Shown here one piece after another: positions 7,941-17,093 of a DNA stretch of 36,319 bases (its first letter is position 1; each line of letters opens with the position of its first letter). The DNA comes from an uncultured Lachnospiraceae bacterium (GTDB lineage: Bacteria; Bacillota; Clostridia; Lachnospirales; Lachnospiraceae). The notes beneath the pieces are model-generated. The model saw nothing but the letters and a program-made list of their open reading frames with translations, was not told the origin of the DNA and did not search any database. A program made the position numbers and the translations under genes. The stretch lies in assembly GCA_902789175.1 (NCBI GenBank), contig CADANF010000022.1, positions 1,028 through 37,346 on the forward strand, written 5' to 3'.

Positions 7941-8534
7941 TTACTTAGAATATAACTCGACGATAAGGGTTTCATTTACAGGAACGTCGATCTGCTCTCT
8001 TAATGGAAGCTCAACGATTTTTCCTGATAATGTGTCTAAGCTAGCTTCGAGCCAAGCAGGAACTGAAACACCATTGTTAGCCTCAACAATATCCTTGAAT
8101 CTCTGGATATTCTTTGACTTCTCTCTGATTTCGATTGTGTCACCTGGCTGAACCTTGTATGATGGAACATTAACTGTCTTACCATTTACAAGTACGAATC
8201 TATGTGTAACGATCTGTCTAGCTTCACGTCTTGTTCTAGCAAATCCCATACGGAAAATGATGTTATCGAGTCTTAACTCGAGTAACTGCATAAGATTTGT
8301 ACCAACAAGTCCTGGCATTCTCTCTGCTTTCTCGTAAAGATTACGGAAAGGCTTCTCCTGAACGCCATAAATGAACTTAGCCTTCTGCTTCTCACGAAGC
8401 TGAAGTCCGTATTCAGAAACTTTTCTTCCACTTCTCATAGATTTTCTATAAGATGTTTTATTTACTCCAAGATAAGCAGGCTCCATATCGAGGGATCTGC
8501 ATCTTTTAAGAACAGGGGTTCTGTTAATTGCCAT
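7941..8534 (-). CDS. rpsD: 30S ribosomal protein S4, zinc-free form
   Basis: A 197-residue S4. The N-terminus ([19 protein letters not shown]) is the cysteine-poor type, lacking the four-cysteine zinc site of other S4 paralogues. The S4 RNA-binding domain follows at about residues 85-150 ([20 protein letters not shown], then HRFVLVNGK). S4 nucleates 30S assembly on the 5' domain of 16S rRNA and in many bacteria represses its own operon, which makes it the first candidate ligand for the structured leader before rpsM. AGGAGG lies upstream of the ATG. Confidence 0.98.
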   Translation of the reverse strand: MAINRTPVLKRCRSLDMEPAYLGVNKTSYRKSMRSGRKVSEYGLQLREKQKAKFIYGVQEKPFRNLYEKAERMPGLVGTNLMQLLELRLDNIIFRMGFARTRREARQIVTHRFVLVNGKTVNVPSYKVQPGDTIEIREKSKNIQRFKDIVEANNGVSVPAWLEASLDTLSGKIVELPLREQIDVPVNETLIVELYSK

Positions 8535-8553
8535 TTTATAAAGTACCTCCTAA

Positions 8554-8952
8554 TCAGACTCTTCTTCTCTTTGGTGGACGGCAACCGTTGTGTGGAACAG
8601 GAGTAACATCTTTGATTGTTACAACCTGAAGACCACATGCAGCGAGTGCACGGATAGCAGCCTCACGGCCTGATCCTGGTCCCTTAACCATAACGTCAAC
8701 TGTCTTTAAGCCATAAGGTGCAGCAGCTTTGCATGCTGTCTCTGCTGCCATCTGAGCTGCATAAGGTGTTGATTTCTTTGAACCTCTGAAACCAAGACCA
8801 CCTGCGCTTGCCCATGAAAGAGCATTACCTTCAGCATCTGTTAATGTAACGATTGTATTATTAAAAGAAGACTGAATATGGGCCTGTCCATGTTCAACTA
8901 TCTTTCTATTACGCTTCTTAGCTACTTTTTTTGTAACTTTTGCATTAGCCAT
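8554..8952 (-). CDS. rpsK: 30S ribosomal protein S11
   Basis: 132 residues with the S11 core [39 protein letters not shown] and the C-terminal [19 protein letters not shown]11 lies on the 30S platform near the mRNA exit. It follows rpsM by 25 bases with GGAGG before the ATG. Length and motifs are ordinary. Confidence 0.98.
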   Translation of the reverse strand: MANAKVTKKVAKKRNRKIVEHGQAHIQSSFNNTIVTLTDAEGNALSWASAGGLGFRGSKKSTPYAAQMAAETACKAAAPYGLKTVDVMVKGPGSGREAAIRALAACGLQVVTIKDVTPVPHNGCRPPKRRRV

Positions 8953-8977
8953 GAACTAAATTCCTCCAAATATTTTA

Positions 8978-9346
8978 TTACTTCTTCTTGTTTGCAACTG
9001 TCTTCTTAGGACCCTTACGAGTACGAGCATTGTTCTTTGTGTTCTGTCCACGTACTGGAAGGCTTCTTCTGTGACGGATACCACGATAGCATCCAACTTC
9101 CTGAAGACGCTTAATGTTAAGTGCTGTTTCTCTACGAAGATCACCTTCTACTGTAACTGATTCATTGATTACATCGCTGATCTTACGTACTTCATCATCT
9201 GTTAAGTCGCGAACTCTTGTATCTGGGTTTACTCCAGCTGATGCAAGGATATTCTTTGATGTTGCAAGACCGATACCATAGATGTATGTGAGACCGATCT
9301 CTACACGCTTGTCTCTAGGTAAGTCTACACCTGAAATACGAGCCAT
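8978..9346 (-). CDS. rpsM: 30S ribosomal protein S13
   Basis: 122 residues: [20 protein letters not shown], the helix-hairpin-helix region, and the basic C-terminus [21 protein letters not shown]13 sits in the 30S head and bridges to the large subunit. Its GGAGGT ribosome-binding site (9361-9356) is the exact complement of an ACCTCC element upstream in the leader, so its translation may be gated. A 256-base untranslated stretch precedes it, far longer than other gaps in this operon apart from that before rpsJ. Confidence 0.98.
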   Translation of the reverse strand: MARISGVDLPRDKRVEIGLTYIYGIGLATSKNILASAGVNPDTRVRDLTDDEVRKISDVINESVTVEGDLRRETALNIKRLQEVGCYRGIRHRRSLPVRGQNTKNNARTRKGPKKTVANKKK

Positions 9347-9602
9347 ATTGTTTTTACCTCCGAAAAAATTAAAAAAAATTGCCGCGATACATTCTCCGAG
9401 TAACTCCTGTATGGACGCAGGAGGTGAAATATATACCCATAAATGTACTCATCCACATGTAGTATCACAAGAATATGACGAAACTCGTGTACCCGTCGCA
9501 CTTACAATTTAAGTGCTCTGTTTTTTAACGCACAAATAGACAAGGTATTTATATATGATGGGCTAAACATCAAATACCCTGCTCCTCATTCGTTCAAAGC
9601 TA
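9347..9602 (-). promoter_or_regulatory. Structured intercistronic leader before rpsM
   Basis: A 256-base non-coding stretch inside the operon with three hairpins: 9544-9550 with 9572-9578 (seven base pairs) continued by 9557-9560 with 9568-9571; 9498-9504 with 9510-9516 (seven base pairs); and 9404-9409 with 9418-9423 (CTCCTG/CAGGAG). ACCTCC at 9425-9420, which overlaps one arm of the last hairpin, can instead pair with the rpsM ribosome-binding site at 9361-9356. This is the layout of a translational switch; the ligand is unknown. Confidence 0.55.
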
Positions 9603-9716
9603 TTAGCCCTGACGCTGCTTGTGCTTAGGATTCTCGCAGATTATAAGAACTCTGCCTTTTCTTTTAATGACTTTGCACTTATCGCAAATTGGTTTTACTG
9701 ATGCACGAACCTTCAT
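9603..9716 (-). CDS. rpmJ: 50S ribosomal protein L36
   Basis: A 37-residue protein, [20 protein letters not shown] followed by a short basic tail ending in KHKQRQG. The Cys-x2-Cys, later Cys and His form the zinc ribbon of C-type L36, a late-assembling protein of the 50S subunit. AAAGGAG precedes the ATG at 9716 and a promoter lies just upstream. It is the usual gene between infA and rpsM. Confidence 0.97.
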   Translation of the reverse strand: MKVRASVKPICDKCKVIKRKGRVLIICENPKHKQRQG

Positions 9717-9756
9717 TAAAATTATCTCCTTTCATGAGAAGTCTTTGCAAAAACTC

Positions 9757-9785
9757 ATTCTAACAAAAAAAGTCAAGTATTGCAA
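9757..9785 (-). promoter_or_regulatory. Internal promoter before rpmJ
   Basis: TTGCAA (9785-9780), 17 bases, then TAGAAT (9762-9757) with TG one base upstream (TGTTAGAAT, extended -10). Start near 9750. It would give rpmJ-rpsM-rpsK-rpsD-rpoA-rplQ a second source of transcription. Confidence 0.65.
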
Positions 9786-9830
9786 GAAAAACTTATAACT
9801 TCTTATTATCAGATGAGGCAAAAACTGAAT

Positions 9831-10049
9831 CTATTTCGCTCTCCAAGTGATTCTACCCTTTGTAAGATCATATGGTGAGAGAACTACCGTTACTTTATCC
9901 CCAGGAAGAATCTTAATATAATTCATTCTGAGTCTGCCACTTATAGTAGCAAGGATTGTTGCGCCATTTTCAAGTTCAACATTGAACATGGCATTTGGAA
10001 GCTTCTCTAATACAACGCCTTCACATTCAATTTCATCTGCTTTTGACAT
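9831..10049 (-). CDS. infA: Translation initiation factor IF-1
   Basis: 72 residues forming a single S1/OB-fold ([20 protein letters not shown], then HLS-like loop replaced by [16 protein letters not shown] and [18 protein letters not shown]). IF-1 occupies the A site of the 30S during initiation. A GGGAG site lies upstream. It directly follows adk here; the map gene normally found between them in Firmicutes is absent. Confidence 0.97.
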   Translation of the reverse strand: MSKADEIECEGVVLEKLPNAMFNVELENGATILATISGRLRMNYIKILPGDKVTVVLSPYDLTKGRITWRAK

Positions 10050-10073
10050 TTTCTACTAACTCCCTTTTCTTAA

Positions 10074-10718
10074 TTAATCACCAAGGATTGCTGTGATATC
10101 AGCAAAAACCTTGTCCATATCCTGTGTTCCATCTATATTTCTAACGATGCCGGCCTTATCGTAATAGTCAATAAGTGGCTGTGTCTGTTTATGATAAACA
10201 TCAAGTCTGTTAAGAACTGTTTCAGGCTTGTCGTCATCACGGAGAATAAGATCTGCTCCGCAGTGATCACATTTATCAGCTGTCTTAGGAGCATTAAATA
10301 CGATGTGATATGTAGCACCGCAATTTACGCATGCTCTTCTGCCTGACATTCTGTTTACGATATTCTCATCCGGAACATCTACATTAATTGCAAAGTCAAC
10401 TTTCTCGCCGTTAGCTGCGAGAGCTCTATCAAGTGCTTCTGCCTGTGGAATTGTTCTTGGGAATCCATCAAGGACATAACCTTTAACACAGTCATCAGCT
10501 TTAAATCTATCCATGATAAGGTCAACAACGAGCTCATCTGGTACAAGCTCCCCCTTATCCATATATGTCTTAGCCTTATTGCCAAGTTCTGTACCATTCT
10601 TTATATTTGCTCTGAAAATATCTCCTGTTGAGATATGTGGAATACCGTACTTTGAAGCTATCATTTTAGCCTGTGTGCCTTTTCCTGCACCAGGTGCGCC
10701 AAGCATAATTATTTTCAT
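10074..10718 (-). CDS. adk: Adenylate kinase, zinc-lid type
   Basis: A 214-residue long-form adenylate kinase converting ATP and AMP to two ADP in the cytoplasm. The P-loop [10 protein letters not shown] is at residues 7-16, the AMP-binding stretch [11 protein letters not shown] follows, and the LID (about 126-164) carries CVNCG and CDHCG, the four cysteines of the zinc-binding form common in Gram-positives. DGFPRT is present. The gene lies 88 bases after secY, and that gap holds a terminator-like hairpin. Confidence 0.97.
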   Translation of the reverse strand: MKIIMLGAPGAGKGTQAKMIASKYGIPHISTGDIFRANIKNGTELGNKAKTYMDKGELVPDELVVDLIMDRFKADDCVKGYVLDGFPRTIPQAEALDRALAANGEKVDFAINVDVPDENIVNRMSGRRACVNCGATYHIVFNAPKTADKCDHCGADLILRDDDKPETVLNRLDVYHKQTQPLIDYYDKAGIVRNIDGTQDMDKVFADITAILGD

Positions 10719-10754
10719 AACAGATTCATCCTTTTCTTTTAAAATGAAAAATTA

Positions 10755-10792
10755 GGGATCAAAGCCTGACACATTGCCAGGCTTTTAGTCCC
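10755..10792 (-). terminator. Terminator-like hairpin between secY and adk
   Basis: An eight-base-pair stem (AAAGCCTG at 10761-10768 with CAGGCTTT at 10778-10785), extended by GGGA/TCCC (10755-10758 with 10789-10792) across a small internal loop, followed on the minus strand by TAATTTTTC. It looks like a partial terminator or attenuator rather than an operon end, because no adk promoter is obvious. Confidence 0.5.
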
Positions 10793-10806
10793 CGATCTTT
10801 TGTCTA

Positions 10807-12126
10807 CTAATTATTCAAAAATCCTGAGTAATTACGGACAACCATCTTAGATTCGATCTGCTTGATTGTCTCTATAATTACACCAACGATAATGATAAGT
10901 GATGTTCCACCAAATGATACATCTGCACCAAATCTTCCGTTAAAGAAGATTGGAATCAGAGCTACTATCATTAATCCAACTGCACCGATGATTACGATGT
11001 AATTAAGTATATTGTTGAGGTATTCCTGTGTTGGCTTACCTGGTCTGATACCTGGAACAAATCCGCCGCTCTTCTTTAAGTTCTGAGCTATTTCCATTGG
11101 ATTAAAAGAAATAGATGTATAGAAATATGCAAAGAAGATTACAAGTACAATATATAATGCCAGTCCAATGTAAGCCCAAGGATACCCTGGTTTGAACCAG
11201 AAATTTTGATTAAGCCCCTCTAATATACGTGTCCCCACAGTACTCTTAACATTTACACTGAATAAGTTAATTATTACAGATGGCACCGACATTAATGTTG
11301 AAGCAAAAATGATCGGCATTACATTACCAGTATTTACCTTAAGAGGAATATGAGTTGACTGACCACCTACTCTTCTTCTGCCAGCTACGCGCTGTGCATA
11401 AGAAACAGGGATTCTTCTCTCAGCATCATTAAGTAAGATTGTAAGAATTGTTGTAACAAGAATGATAGCTGCAATTACTACTACTGCTATAACCTGTAAA
11501 ACAATATTCTTACCTGATACAAACATAACCTTAAGACTATGTAAGTTCTCAGGAATTCTTGAAACGATATTGATAAGGAGGATGATAGAAATACCATTTC
11601 CTACACCCTTTTCAGTGATCCTGTCACCCAGCCACATTATAAATGTTGAACCTGCTGTAAGTACTACTACTATAGTAATAACTGAAAAAGCATTGTAATT
11701 ATTAAGTGCTCCCTGACGTCCAAATCCGATTGTAAGTCCGAGAGACTCAATAATTGCAAGTATTACAGCAACAACTCTTGTGATAGCTGTTATCTTTTTT
11801 CTGCCGTCCTCGCCATCCTTCTGCAGATCTTCTAATGCAGGGATAGCGATTGTGAGCAGCTGAATAATAATCGATGATGTGATATAAGGTGTTACACTAA
11901 GCGCAAATATGGAAAATTTTTCCATTGATCCACCGGTAAATGAACTAAGTAAATTCTTAGCTGCTTCACCAAGTGAATTGGCCATAATCTGTTCAATAAC
12001 AGCTGCGTTAACACCTGGAGCTGGAATTTTGGAACCAAGTCTAACTACAACTAAAATAAAAAGAGTGAACAGTAAACCATTTCTAATCTCTTTTATTTTA
12101 AAAGCGTTTCTCAAGGTTTTAAGCAT
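10807..12126 (-). CDS. secY: Preprotein translocase channel subunit SecY
   Basis: A 439-residue membrane protein with ten transmembrane segments; recognisable stretches are GSKIPAPGVNAAVIEQIM, GGSMEKFSIFALSVTPYI (plug and TM2 region), RIPVSYAQRV and the C-terminal GGTSLIIIVGVIIETIKQIE. SecY forms the channel through which SecA-driven and co-translational export passes. It starts three bases after the rplO stop, a tight coupling typical of the spc operon. Confidence 0.98.
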   Translation of the reverse strand: MLKTLRNAFKIKEIRNGLLFTLFILVVVRLGSKIPAPGVNAAVIEQIMANSLGEAAKNLLSSFTGGSMEKFSIFALSVTPYITSSIIIQLLTIAIPALEDLQKDGEDGRKKITAITRVVAVILAIIESLGLTIGFGRQGALNNYNAFSVITIVVVLTAGSTFIMWLGDRITEKGVGNGISIILLINIVSRIPENLHSLKVMFVSGKNIVLQVIAVVVIAAIILVTTILTILLNDAERRIPVSYAQRVAGRRRVGGQSTHIPLKVNTGNVMPIIFASTLMSVPSVIINLFSVNVKSTVGTRILEGLNQNFWFKPGYPWAYIGLALYIVLVIFFAYFYTSISFNPMEIAQNLKKSGGFVPGIRPGKPTQEYLNNILNYIVIIGAVGLMIVALIPIFFNGRFGADVSFGGTSLIIIVGVIIETIKQIESKMVVRNYSGFLNN

Positions 12127-12129
12127 TGA

Positions 12130-12570
12130 TTATTTCACCTCTACTTTTCCACCAGCAGCTTCGATCTTTTCTGCAGCAGCAGCTGAAACAGCGTCTACAG
12201 AAACAGTGAGCTTCTTTGTTAACTCTCCATTTCCTAATATCTTAACTCCATCACGTGGATTTTTTACAATACCAGCTTCGATAAGGCTGCCTACTGTGAT
12301 TTCAGCACCATCTTCGAATCTGTTAAGAACAGAAACATTTACAGTTACGATCTGCTTTGAATTTCTGCACTTGAAACCTCTCTTAGGAAGACGTCTGTAA
12401 AGAGGCATCTGACCACCTTCAAATCCTGGTCTTGGTGCGCCTGAACGAGCCTTCTGTCCTTTATGTCCTTTACCTGCAGTTTTGCCGTTTCCTGATCCAT
12501 GTCCACGTCCGCGTCTGAAGTCATCACGTGTTACTGAACCTTCAGCTGGCTTTAAACTTGATAAATCCAT
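12130..12570 (-). CDS. rplO: 50S ribosomal protein L15
   Basis: 146 residues with the glycine-rich N-terminus ([20 protein letters not shown]) and [17 protein letters not shown] typical of L15, a late-assembly protein that reaches into the 23S core. AGGAGG lies upstream of the ATG. It follows rpmD by 15 bases and leads directly into secY. Confidence 0.98.
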   Translation of the reverse strand: MDLSSLKPAEGSVTRDDFRRGRGHGSGNGKTAGKGHKGQKARSGAPRPGFEGGQMPLYRRLPKRGFKCRNSKQIVTVNVSVLNRFEDGAEITVGSLIEAGIVKNPRDGVKILGNGELTKKLTVSVDAVSAAAAEKIEAAGGKVEVK

Positions 12571-12585
12571 GACTGTACCTCCTTA

Positions 12586-12768
12586 TTATGCTTCTTCTAC
12601 CTTTAATAAATAACTAACCTGAGCAATCATTCCCTTTGTAGCAGCATTGTTAGGAAGTTCAACAGTCTTGTGCATCTTAGTAAGACCAAGAGCTTCAACT
12701 GTTCTTCTGTGCTTTGGAACAGCGCCGATAGGTGATTTTACAAGTGTTACCTTAATTGTATCTGCCAT
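12586..12768 (-). CDS. rpmD: 50S ribosomal protein L30
   Basis: 60 residues: IKVTLVKSPIGAVPKHRRTV, then LGLTKMHKTVELPNNAATKG. This is the short bacterial L30, in its standard place between rpsE and rplO. Its start follows the rpsE gene's neighbourhood at 13 bases with AGGTAAG-type spacing before the ATG. Confidence 0.97.
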   Translation of the reverse strand: MADTIKVTLVKSPIGAVPKHRRTVEALGLTKMHKTVELPNNAATKGMIAQVSYLLKVEEA

Positions 12769-12781
12769 TGTTTCTTACCTC

Positions 12782-13291
12782 CTACTTAACTATCTCGTCA
12801 ACTGACTTACCACGAAGTCTAGCGATTTCAGCAGGATCCTTAATCTCACTAAGACCAGCAAGTGTAGCAAGAACTACGTTCTGCTTGTTGTTTGATCCAA
12901 GTGACTTTGTACGGATATTTCTGTATCCAGCAAGTTCAAGTACTGAACGAGCAGGACCACCAGCGATAATACCAGTACCTTCTGGAGCAGTCTTAAGAAG
13001 TACGTGAGCACTTCCATAAATTCCTGTATATCCGTATGGAATACTTCCATTCTCATTGATAGGAACTTCGATCATGTTCTTGATAGCGTCCTCTTTAGCT
13101 TTGCGGATAGCTTCTGGAATTTCAGCAGCCTTTCCAACACCAGCGCCAACATGTCCGTTACGGTCTCCAACTACTATAAGTGCAGCAAATCTCATGTTAC
13201 GTCCGCCTTTTACAACTTTTGTAACACGCTTGATAGCTACTACATTATCTGCAAGTTCTAATGAATTTGCATCGAATTTTGTATGCTTCAT
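12782..13291 (-). CDS. rpsE: 30S ribosomal protein S5
   Basis: 169 residues. The double-stranded RNA-binding-like N-terminal domain ([20 protein letters not shown]) and the C-terminal domain ([20 protein letters not shown]) are both complete. S5 lies beside the decoding centre and affects fidelity. AAGGAGG precedes the ATG. Located between rplR and rpmD. Confidence 0.98.
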   Translation of the reverse strand: MKHTKFDANSLELADNVVAIKRVTKVVKGGRNMRFAALIVVGDRNGHVGAGVGKAAEIPEAIRKAKEDAIKNMIEVPINENGSIPYGYTGIYGSAHVLLKTAPEGTGIIAGGPARSVLELAGYRNIRTKSLGSNNKQNVVLATLAGLSEIKDPAEIARLRGKSVDEIVK

Positions 13292-13311
13292 TTAAGTCTA
13301 TTTCCTCCTTA

Positions 13312-13680
13312 TTAGAATTCGAGACCAGCTTCTCTTGCTGCATCAGCTAAAGCCTTGATCTTACCCTGATATATAAATCCGCCTCTGTCAAATACAACTT
13401 CCTTAATACCGGCAGCTGTTGCTCTTTCAGCGATTACCTTTCCAAGGTATGCTGCAGCATCAACGTTGTTTGTCTTCTCTACTTCTGACTTAACAGCTTT
13501 TTCAAGTGTTGAAGCAGCTACGAGAGTCTTACCAACTGTATCATCAATGATCTGAGCGTATATATGATTGTTGCTTCTGAAAACTGCGAGTCTTGGTCTC
13601 TCAGCAGTTCCACTGAAACGATTGCGAATCTTTAAATGTTTCTTTTCACGAATTGCGCTTCTAGATTCTTTTGTTATCAT
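13312..13680 (-). CDS. rplR: 50S ribosomal protein L18
   Basis: 122 residues with [29 protein letters not shown] and [20 protein letters not shown], the L18 signatures. L18 binds 5S rRNA together with L5. The length is normal and a GGAG site precedes the ATG. Confidence 0.98.
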   Translation of the reverse strand: MITKESRSAIREKKHLKIRNRFSGTAERPRLAVFRSNNHIYAQIIDDTVGKTLVAASTLEKAVKSEVEKTNNVDAAAYLGKVIAERATAAGIKEVVFDRGGFIYQGKIKALADAAREAGLEF

Positions 13681-13697
13681 TCTAGTTCACTCCTTTA

Positions 13698-14237
13698 TTA
13701 TTTCTTACCGGTCTTACCAACCTTACGTCTGATTACTTCATAATCGTACTTGATACCCTTGCCCTTATATGGCTCTGGTGATCTAGTATCTCTGATTTCA
13801 GCAGCGTACTGGCCGACCTTTTCCTTGTTGATACCTGTGATGATAATCTTGTTATCTTCAACAGTTGTTGAAATTCCTTCAGGATCTTCCATCTCAACAG
13901 GATGTGAATAGCCGAGTGAAAGAACAAGCTTCTTGCCCTGCTTCTGAGCTCTGTAACCTACACCGTTAACTTCGAGTGTCTTCTTGTAGCCGTCTGTAAC
14001 ACCAACAACCATGTTATTGATAAGTGTTCTTGTAAGACCATGAAGAGACTTCATTTTCTTTAAGTCATTTGGTCTTTTTACAAGGATCTCAGCACCTTCA
14101 ACAGTGATTTCCATCTCTGATGGAAGAACTCTTGAAAGCTCGCCCTTAGGACCCTTAACAGTCACCTTGTTATTTTCTGCTATATCAACAGTAACACCTG
14201 CTGGAATAGCGATAGGCAGTCTTCCGATTCGTGACAT
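13698..14237 (-). CDS. rplF: 50S ribosomal protein L6
   Basis: 179 residues with the duplicated L6 fold: [19 protein letters not shown] at the start and the C-terminal [20 protein letters not shown] signature. L6 lies near the factor-binding site of the 50S. AGGAGG lies upstream. Gene order rpsH-rplF-rplR is the usual one. Confidence 0.98.
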   Translation of the reverse strand: MSRIGRLPIAIPAGVTVDIAENNKVTVKGPKGELSRVLPSEMEITVEGAEILVKRPNDLKKMKSLHGLTRTLINNMVVGVTDGYKKTLEVNGVGYRAQKQGKKLVLSLGYSHPVEMEDPEGISTTVEDNKIIITGINKEKVGQYAAEIRDTRSPEPYKGKGIKYDYEVIRRKVGKTGKK

Positions 14238-14274
14238 TTGCCTTTACCTCCTAAAAAATTATGTATACTAATTA

Positions 14275-14676
14275 TTACCAAACGTACGCAAGAACTTCTC
14301 CGCCAACACCGGCTTTTCTTGCTTCCTTATCAGTGATAACACCCTTGTTAGTTGAGATGATAGCTGTTCCAAGTCCACCGAGAACCTTAGGTAAATTCTC
14401 TTTATCAGCGTAAATACGAAGACCTGGCTTTGAGATTCTGCGAAGTCCCTTGATTACTCTTTCACCAGACTCCTTATCATACTTAAGTGTGATTCTGAGC
14501 TGATCAAACTTACCATCATTTACAACCTCAACTGCCTTAACATATCCTTCGTTAAGAAGAATATCAGCAATCGCCTGCTTCATCTTAGAAGCAGGTACAT
14601 CTACTGTATCATGCTTTGCAGTATTTGCATTACGGATTCTTGTAAGCATATCTGCAATTGGATCGCTTATTGACAT
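14275..14676 (-). CDS. rpsH: 30S ribosomal protein S8
   Basis: 133 residues: [20 protein letters not shown] at the start and [20 protein letters not shown] near the end. S8 binds the central domain of 16S rRNA and in E. coli represses the spc operon at rplE; no comparable structure was seen here. AAGGAGG precedes the ATG. Confidence 0.98.
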   Translation of the reverse strand: MSISDPIADMLTRIRNANTAKHDTVDVPASKMKQAIADILLNEGYVKAVEVVNDGKFDQLRITLKYDKESGERVIKGLRRISKPGLRIYADKENLPKVLGGLGTAIISTNKGVITDKEARKAGVGGEVLAYVW

Positions 14677-14700
14677 TTGTTTTGCCTCCTTAAATTAATC

Positions 14701-14886
14701 TTACCAGCTGGATTTCTTTACTCCAGGGATTTCACCCTTGTATGCTAATTCACGGAAGCAGATTCTGCAAATTCCGTATTTTCTTAAAACAGCATGTGGT
14801 CTTCCACAGATCTTGCAACGTGTATATTCTCTTGTTGAGAACTTCTGTGGTCTAGCCTGCTTAACTTTCATTGAAGTCTTTGCCAT
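14701..14886 (-). CDS. rpsN: 30S ribosomal protein S14, zinc-binding type Z
   Basis: 61 residues starting [28 protein letters not shown] and CRICFREL give the Cys-x2-Cys...Cys-x2-Cys zinc ribbon of the short type Z S14. The frame is open for 22 codons further upstream, into rplE, but AGGAGG five bases before the ATG at 14886 and the family N-terminus fix the start used here. Confidence 0.97.
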   Translation of the reverse strand: MAKTSMKVKQARPQKFSTREYTRCKICGRPHAVLRKYGICRICFRELAYKGEIPGVKKSSW

Positions 14887-14899
14887 GATAATCCTCCTA

Positions 14900-15439
14900 T
14901 TACTTTCTGAAAGGCATTCCGAACAGTCTAAGGAGCTCTCTTGCTTCCTCATCTGTCTCAGCAGTTGTTACGAAAATGATATCCATACCTCTTACTTTAT
15001 CTACCTTATCGTACTCGATTTCTGGGAAGATGATCTGTTCTTTGATACCAAGTGCGTAGTTACCTCTACCGTCGAATGAATCAGCGCTTACGCCTCTGAA
15101 GTCACGTACACGTGGAAGTGCAAGATTTACAAGTCTGTCTGTGAACTCGTACATTCTCTCACCACGAAGTGTAACCTTACATCCGATTGGCATACCTTCA
15201 CGGATCTTGAAGTTAGCAACTGACTTCTTTGCCTTAGTAACAACTGGCTTCTGACCAGCGATTTCTGTAAGATCCTTAACAGCTGAATCAAGAACCTTTG
15301 CGTTATCTTTAGCTTCGCCAACGCCCATGTTTACAACAACCTTAACGAGCTTAGGAATCTGCATAACGTTCTTGTAGCCGAACTTCTTAATCATTGCGTC
15401 TTTTATTTCATCATTATATTTATCTCTTAATCTACTCAA
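14900..15439 (-). CDS. rplE: 50S ribosomal protein L5
   Basis: 179 residues: [20 protein letters not shown] at the start, then [20 protein letters not shown] and the closing [17 protein letters not shown]5 binds 5S rRNA and contacts the P-site tRNA. An AGGAGG-like site precedes the ATG. Position between rplX and rpsN is standard. Confidence 0.98.
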   Translation of the reverse strand: MSRLRDKYNDEIKDAMIKKFGYKNVMQIPKLVKVVVNMGVGEAKDNAKVLDSAVKDLTEIAGQKPVVTKAKKSVANFKIREGMPIGCKVTLRGERMYEFTDRLVNLALPRVRDFRGVSADSFDGRGNYALGIKEQIIFPEIEYDKVDKVRGMDIIFVTTAETDEEARELLRLFGMPFRK

Positions 15440-15463
15440 AACTGTAAGCCTCCTTCCTTAGGA

Positions 15464-15784
15464 TTAATCTAACTTTTCGATCTTGCCATTTACTTTGACA
15501 ACTCTTACTTTATCTTTCTTCTCACCCTGGAAGCTTACTCTAAGTGGTGTCTTATCGTCCTTTGTGATTGCGACATTAGAAATGTCTAAAGGAGCTTCCT
15601 TCTCGATGATTCCACCCTGCTGGTTAGACATGCTAGGCTTTGAATGTTTGAATACCTTGTTAACACCCTCTACAACAACCTTATGGTTCTTTGTATCAAC
15701 AGATAAAACTGTTCCAGGTGTTCCCTTATCCTTACCGGCGATAACTATAACTCTATCGCCCTTCTTAATCTTAGATGTTGCCAT
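15464..15784 (-). CDS. rplX: 50S ribosomal protein L24
   Basis: 106 residues with the KOW motif KIKKGDRVIVIAGKDKGTPG and QQGGIIEKEAPLDISNVA. The frame is open 11 codons further upstream, overlapping the end of rplN, but AAGGAGG lies before the ATG at 15784 and the family starts there. L24 initiates 50S assembly and lies at the tunnel exit. Confidence 0.97.
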   Translation of the reverse strand: MATSKIKKGDRVIVIAGKDKGTPGTVLSVDTKNHKVVVEGVNKVFKHSKPSMSNQQGGIIEKEAPLDISNVAITKDDKTPLRVSFQGEKKDKVRVVKVNGKIEKLD

Positions 15785-15797
15785 TACAGCTACCTCC

Positions 15798-16166
15798 TTA
15801 CAGTACTTCAGGTGCAAGTGAGATGATCTTCATGAATTTCTTCTCTCTTAATTCTCTTGCAACTGGTCCAAATATACGTGTTCCCTTAGGATTCATATCA
15901 TCCTTTATGATTACTGCTGCATTCTCATCGAACTTGATGTAAGAACCATCTTTACGATGTGCTCCCTTTACTGTACGAACTACAACTGCCTTAACAACGT
16001 CGCCTTTTTTAACAACTCCGCCTGGTGTTGCATCTTTAACAGAAGCTACGATGACATCACCAATATTAGCATATCTTCTTGTTGAGCCGCCCATAACTCT
16101 GATGCAAAGAAGTTCTTTTGCGCCAGTGTTATCAGCAACTTTAAGTCTTGTTTCCTGCTGTACCAT
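15798..16166 (-). CDS. rplN: 50S ribosomal protein L14
   Basis: 122 residues: [20 protein letters not shown] at the start, [20 protein letters not shown] in the middle, and the closing [13 protein letters not shown]14 lies at the subunit interface and is the docking site for the silencing factor RsfS. GGAGG precedes the ATG. Confidence 0.98.
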   Translation of the reverse strand: MVQQETRLKVADNTGAKELLCIRVMGGSTRRYANIGDVIVASVKDATPGGVVKKGDVVKAVVVRTVKGAHRKDGSYIKFDENAAVIIKDDMNPKGTRIFGPVARELREKKFMKIISLAPEVL

Positions 16167-16181
16167 GACTCACGCGCCTCC

Positions 16182-16436
16182 TTATTTAGCTCTCTCTATA
16201 ATCTCAACAAGTCTCCATCTCTTATCCTTTGAGAGTGGTCTTGTTTCCATAACTTTAACTCTATCGCCTACTTTACACTCGTTGTTTTCATCATGAGCTT
16301 TAAGCTTGTATGTTCTCTTAACGATCTTGCCGTAAAGAGGATGCTTAACGTTATCGATGATTGAAACAACAATCGTCTTATCCATCTTGTCACTTGTAAC
16401 TAATCCTACACGTGTTTTTCTAAGATTTCTTTCCAT
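16182..16436 (-). CDS. rpsQ: 30S ribosomal protein S17
   Basis: 84 residues forming an OB-fold: [20 protein letters not shown], then [21 protein letters not shown]17 is a primary 16S rRNA binder. It follows rpmC by 24 bases with AAAGGAG before the ATG. Confidence 0.98.
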   Translation of the reverse strand: MERNLRKTRVGLVTSDKMDKTIVVSIIDNVKHPLYGKIVKRTYKLKAHDENNECKVGDRVKVMETRPLSKDKRWRLVEIIERAK

Positions 16437-16460
16437 TGTCTATTTCTCCTTTCGATAAGA

Positions 16461-16664
16461 TTAAGCATTTGCCTTTTCAGATATAGCTGTCTGAATTCTG
16501 GCAATGTTCTTTCTAACTATTTTAATTCTGCTTGTGTTCTCAAGCTGATTTGTTGCATTCTGGAACTTTAAGTTGAAAAGCTCCTTCTTGGCAGCTACGA
16601 GATCACTATTTAATTCTTCAACAGATTTAGCTTTTAATTCATTAACATAATCCTTAGTTTTCAC
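16461..16664 (-). CDS. rpmC: 50S ribosomal protein L29
   Basis: 67 residues, two long helices: [20 protein letters not shown] and [21 protein letters not shown]29 lies at the tunnel exit next to L23, where trigger factor and SRP dock. Its start codon overlaps the end of rplP by 11 bases, so the two are probably translationally coupled; the GGAGG site lies inside rplP. Confidence 0.97.
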   Translation of the reverse strand: MKTKDYVNELKAKSVEELNSDLVAAKKELFNLKFQNATNQLENTSRIKIVRKNIARIQTAISEKANA

Positions 16665-17091
16665 TGTTGCTGCCTCCTTCTAACTGTTCCTTTGAAACGA
16701 TCTTACACTTAACTGGAAGTTTGTGTGTTGCAAGACGAAGAGCTTCTCTAGCTGTCTCTTCTGGAACACCACCAACTTCGAAAAGTACTCTGCCTGGCTT
16801 AACTACTGCTACCCAGTACTCAAGAGAACCTTTTCCTGAACCCATTCGAGTTTCAGCTGGCTTAGCTGTAACTGGCTTGTCTGGGAAGATCTTGATCCAA
16901 ACCTTACCCTGACGGCTAAGGTAACGGTTAATAGCTACACGGGCAGCCTCAATCTGATTTGATCTGATCCAAGCTGGCTCAAGGGCAACGATACCAAACT
17001 GACCCTGAGTAATCTGGTTGCCTCTTAAAGCTTTACCAGCCATTGAACCTCTGAACTGCTTTCTATGTTTAACTCTCTTAGGCATTAACAT
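16654..17091 (-). CDS. rplP: 50S ribosomal protein L16
   Basis: 145 residues: [20 protein letters not shown], then [21 protein letters not shown]16 organises the A-site tRNA region of the 50S. It begins two bases after the rpsC stop and overlaps rpmC at its end. The methionine at residue 3 is an alternative start, but the full form matches the family. Confidence 0.98.
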   Translation of the reverse strand: MLMPKRVKHRKQFRGSMAGKALRGNQITQGQFGIVALEPAWIRSNQIEAARVAINRYLSRQGKVWIKIFPDKPVTAKPAETRMGSGKGSLEYWVAVVKPGRVLFEVGGVPEETAREALRLATHKLPVKCKIVSKEQLEGGSNSEN

Positions 17092-17093
17092 AA

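Noticed and set aside
9498-9526. Hairpin with T-run on the plus strand, resembling a terminator
   Set aside because: There is no plus-strand gene or promoter upstream; on the minus strand no T-run follows. I treat the stem as part of the rpsM leader.
11909-12400. Plus-strand open frame of 163 codons across secY and rplO
   Set aside because: It lies entirely opposite two certain genes, lacks a ribosome-binding site and has no recognisable family; it is a shadow of their codon bias.
14887-14952. Longer S14 start adding 22 residues
   Set aside because: The extension overlaps rplE and lacks a ribosome-binding site; AGGAGG and the family N-terminus support the ATG at 14886.
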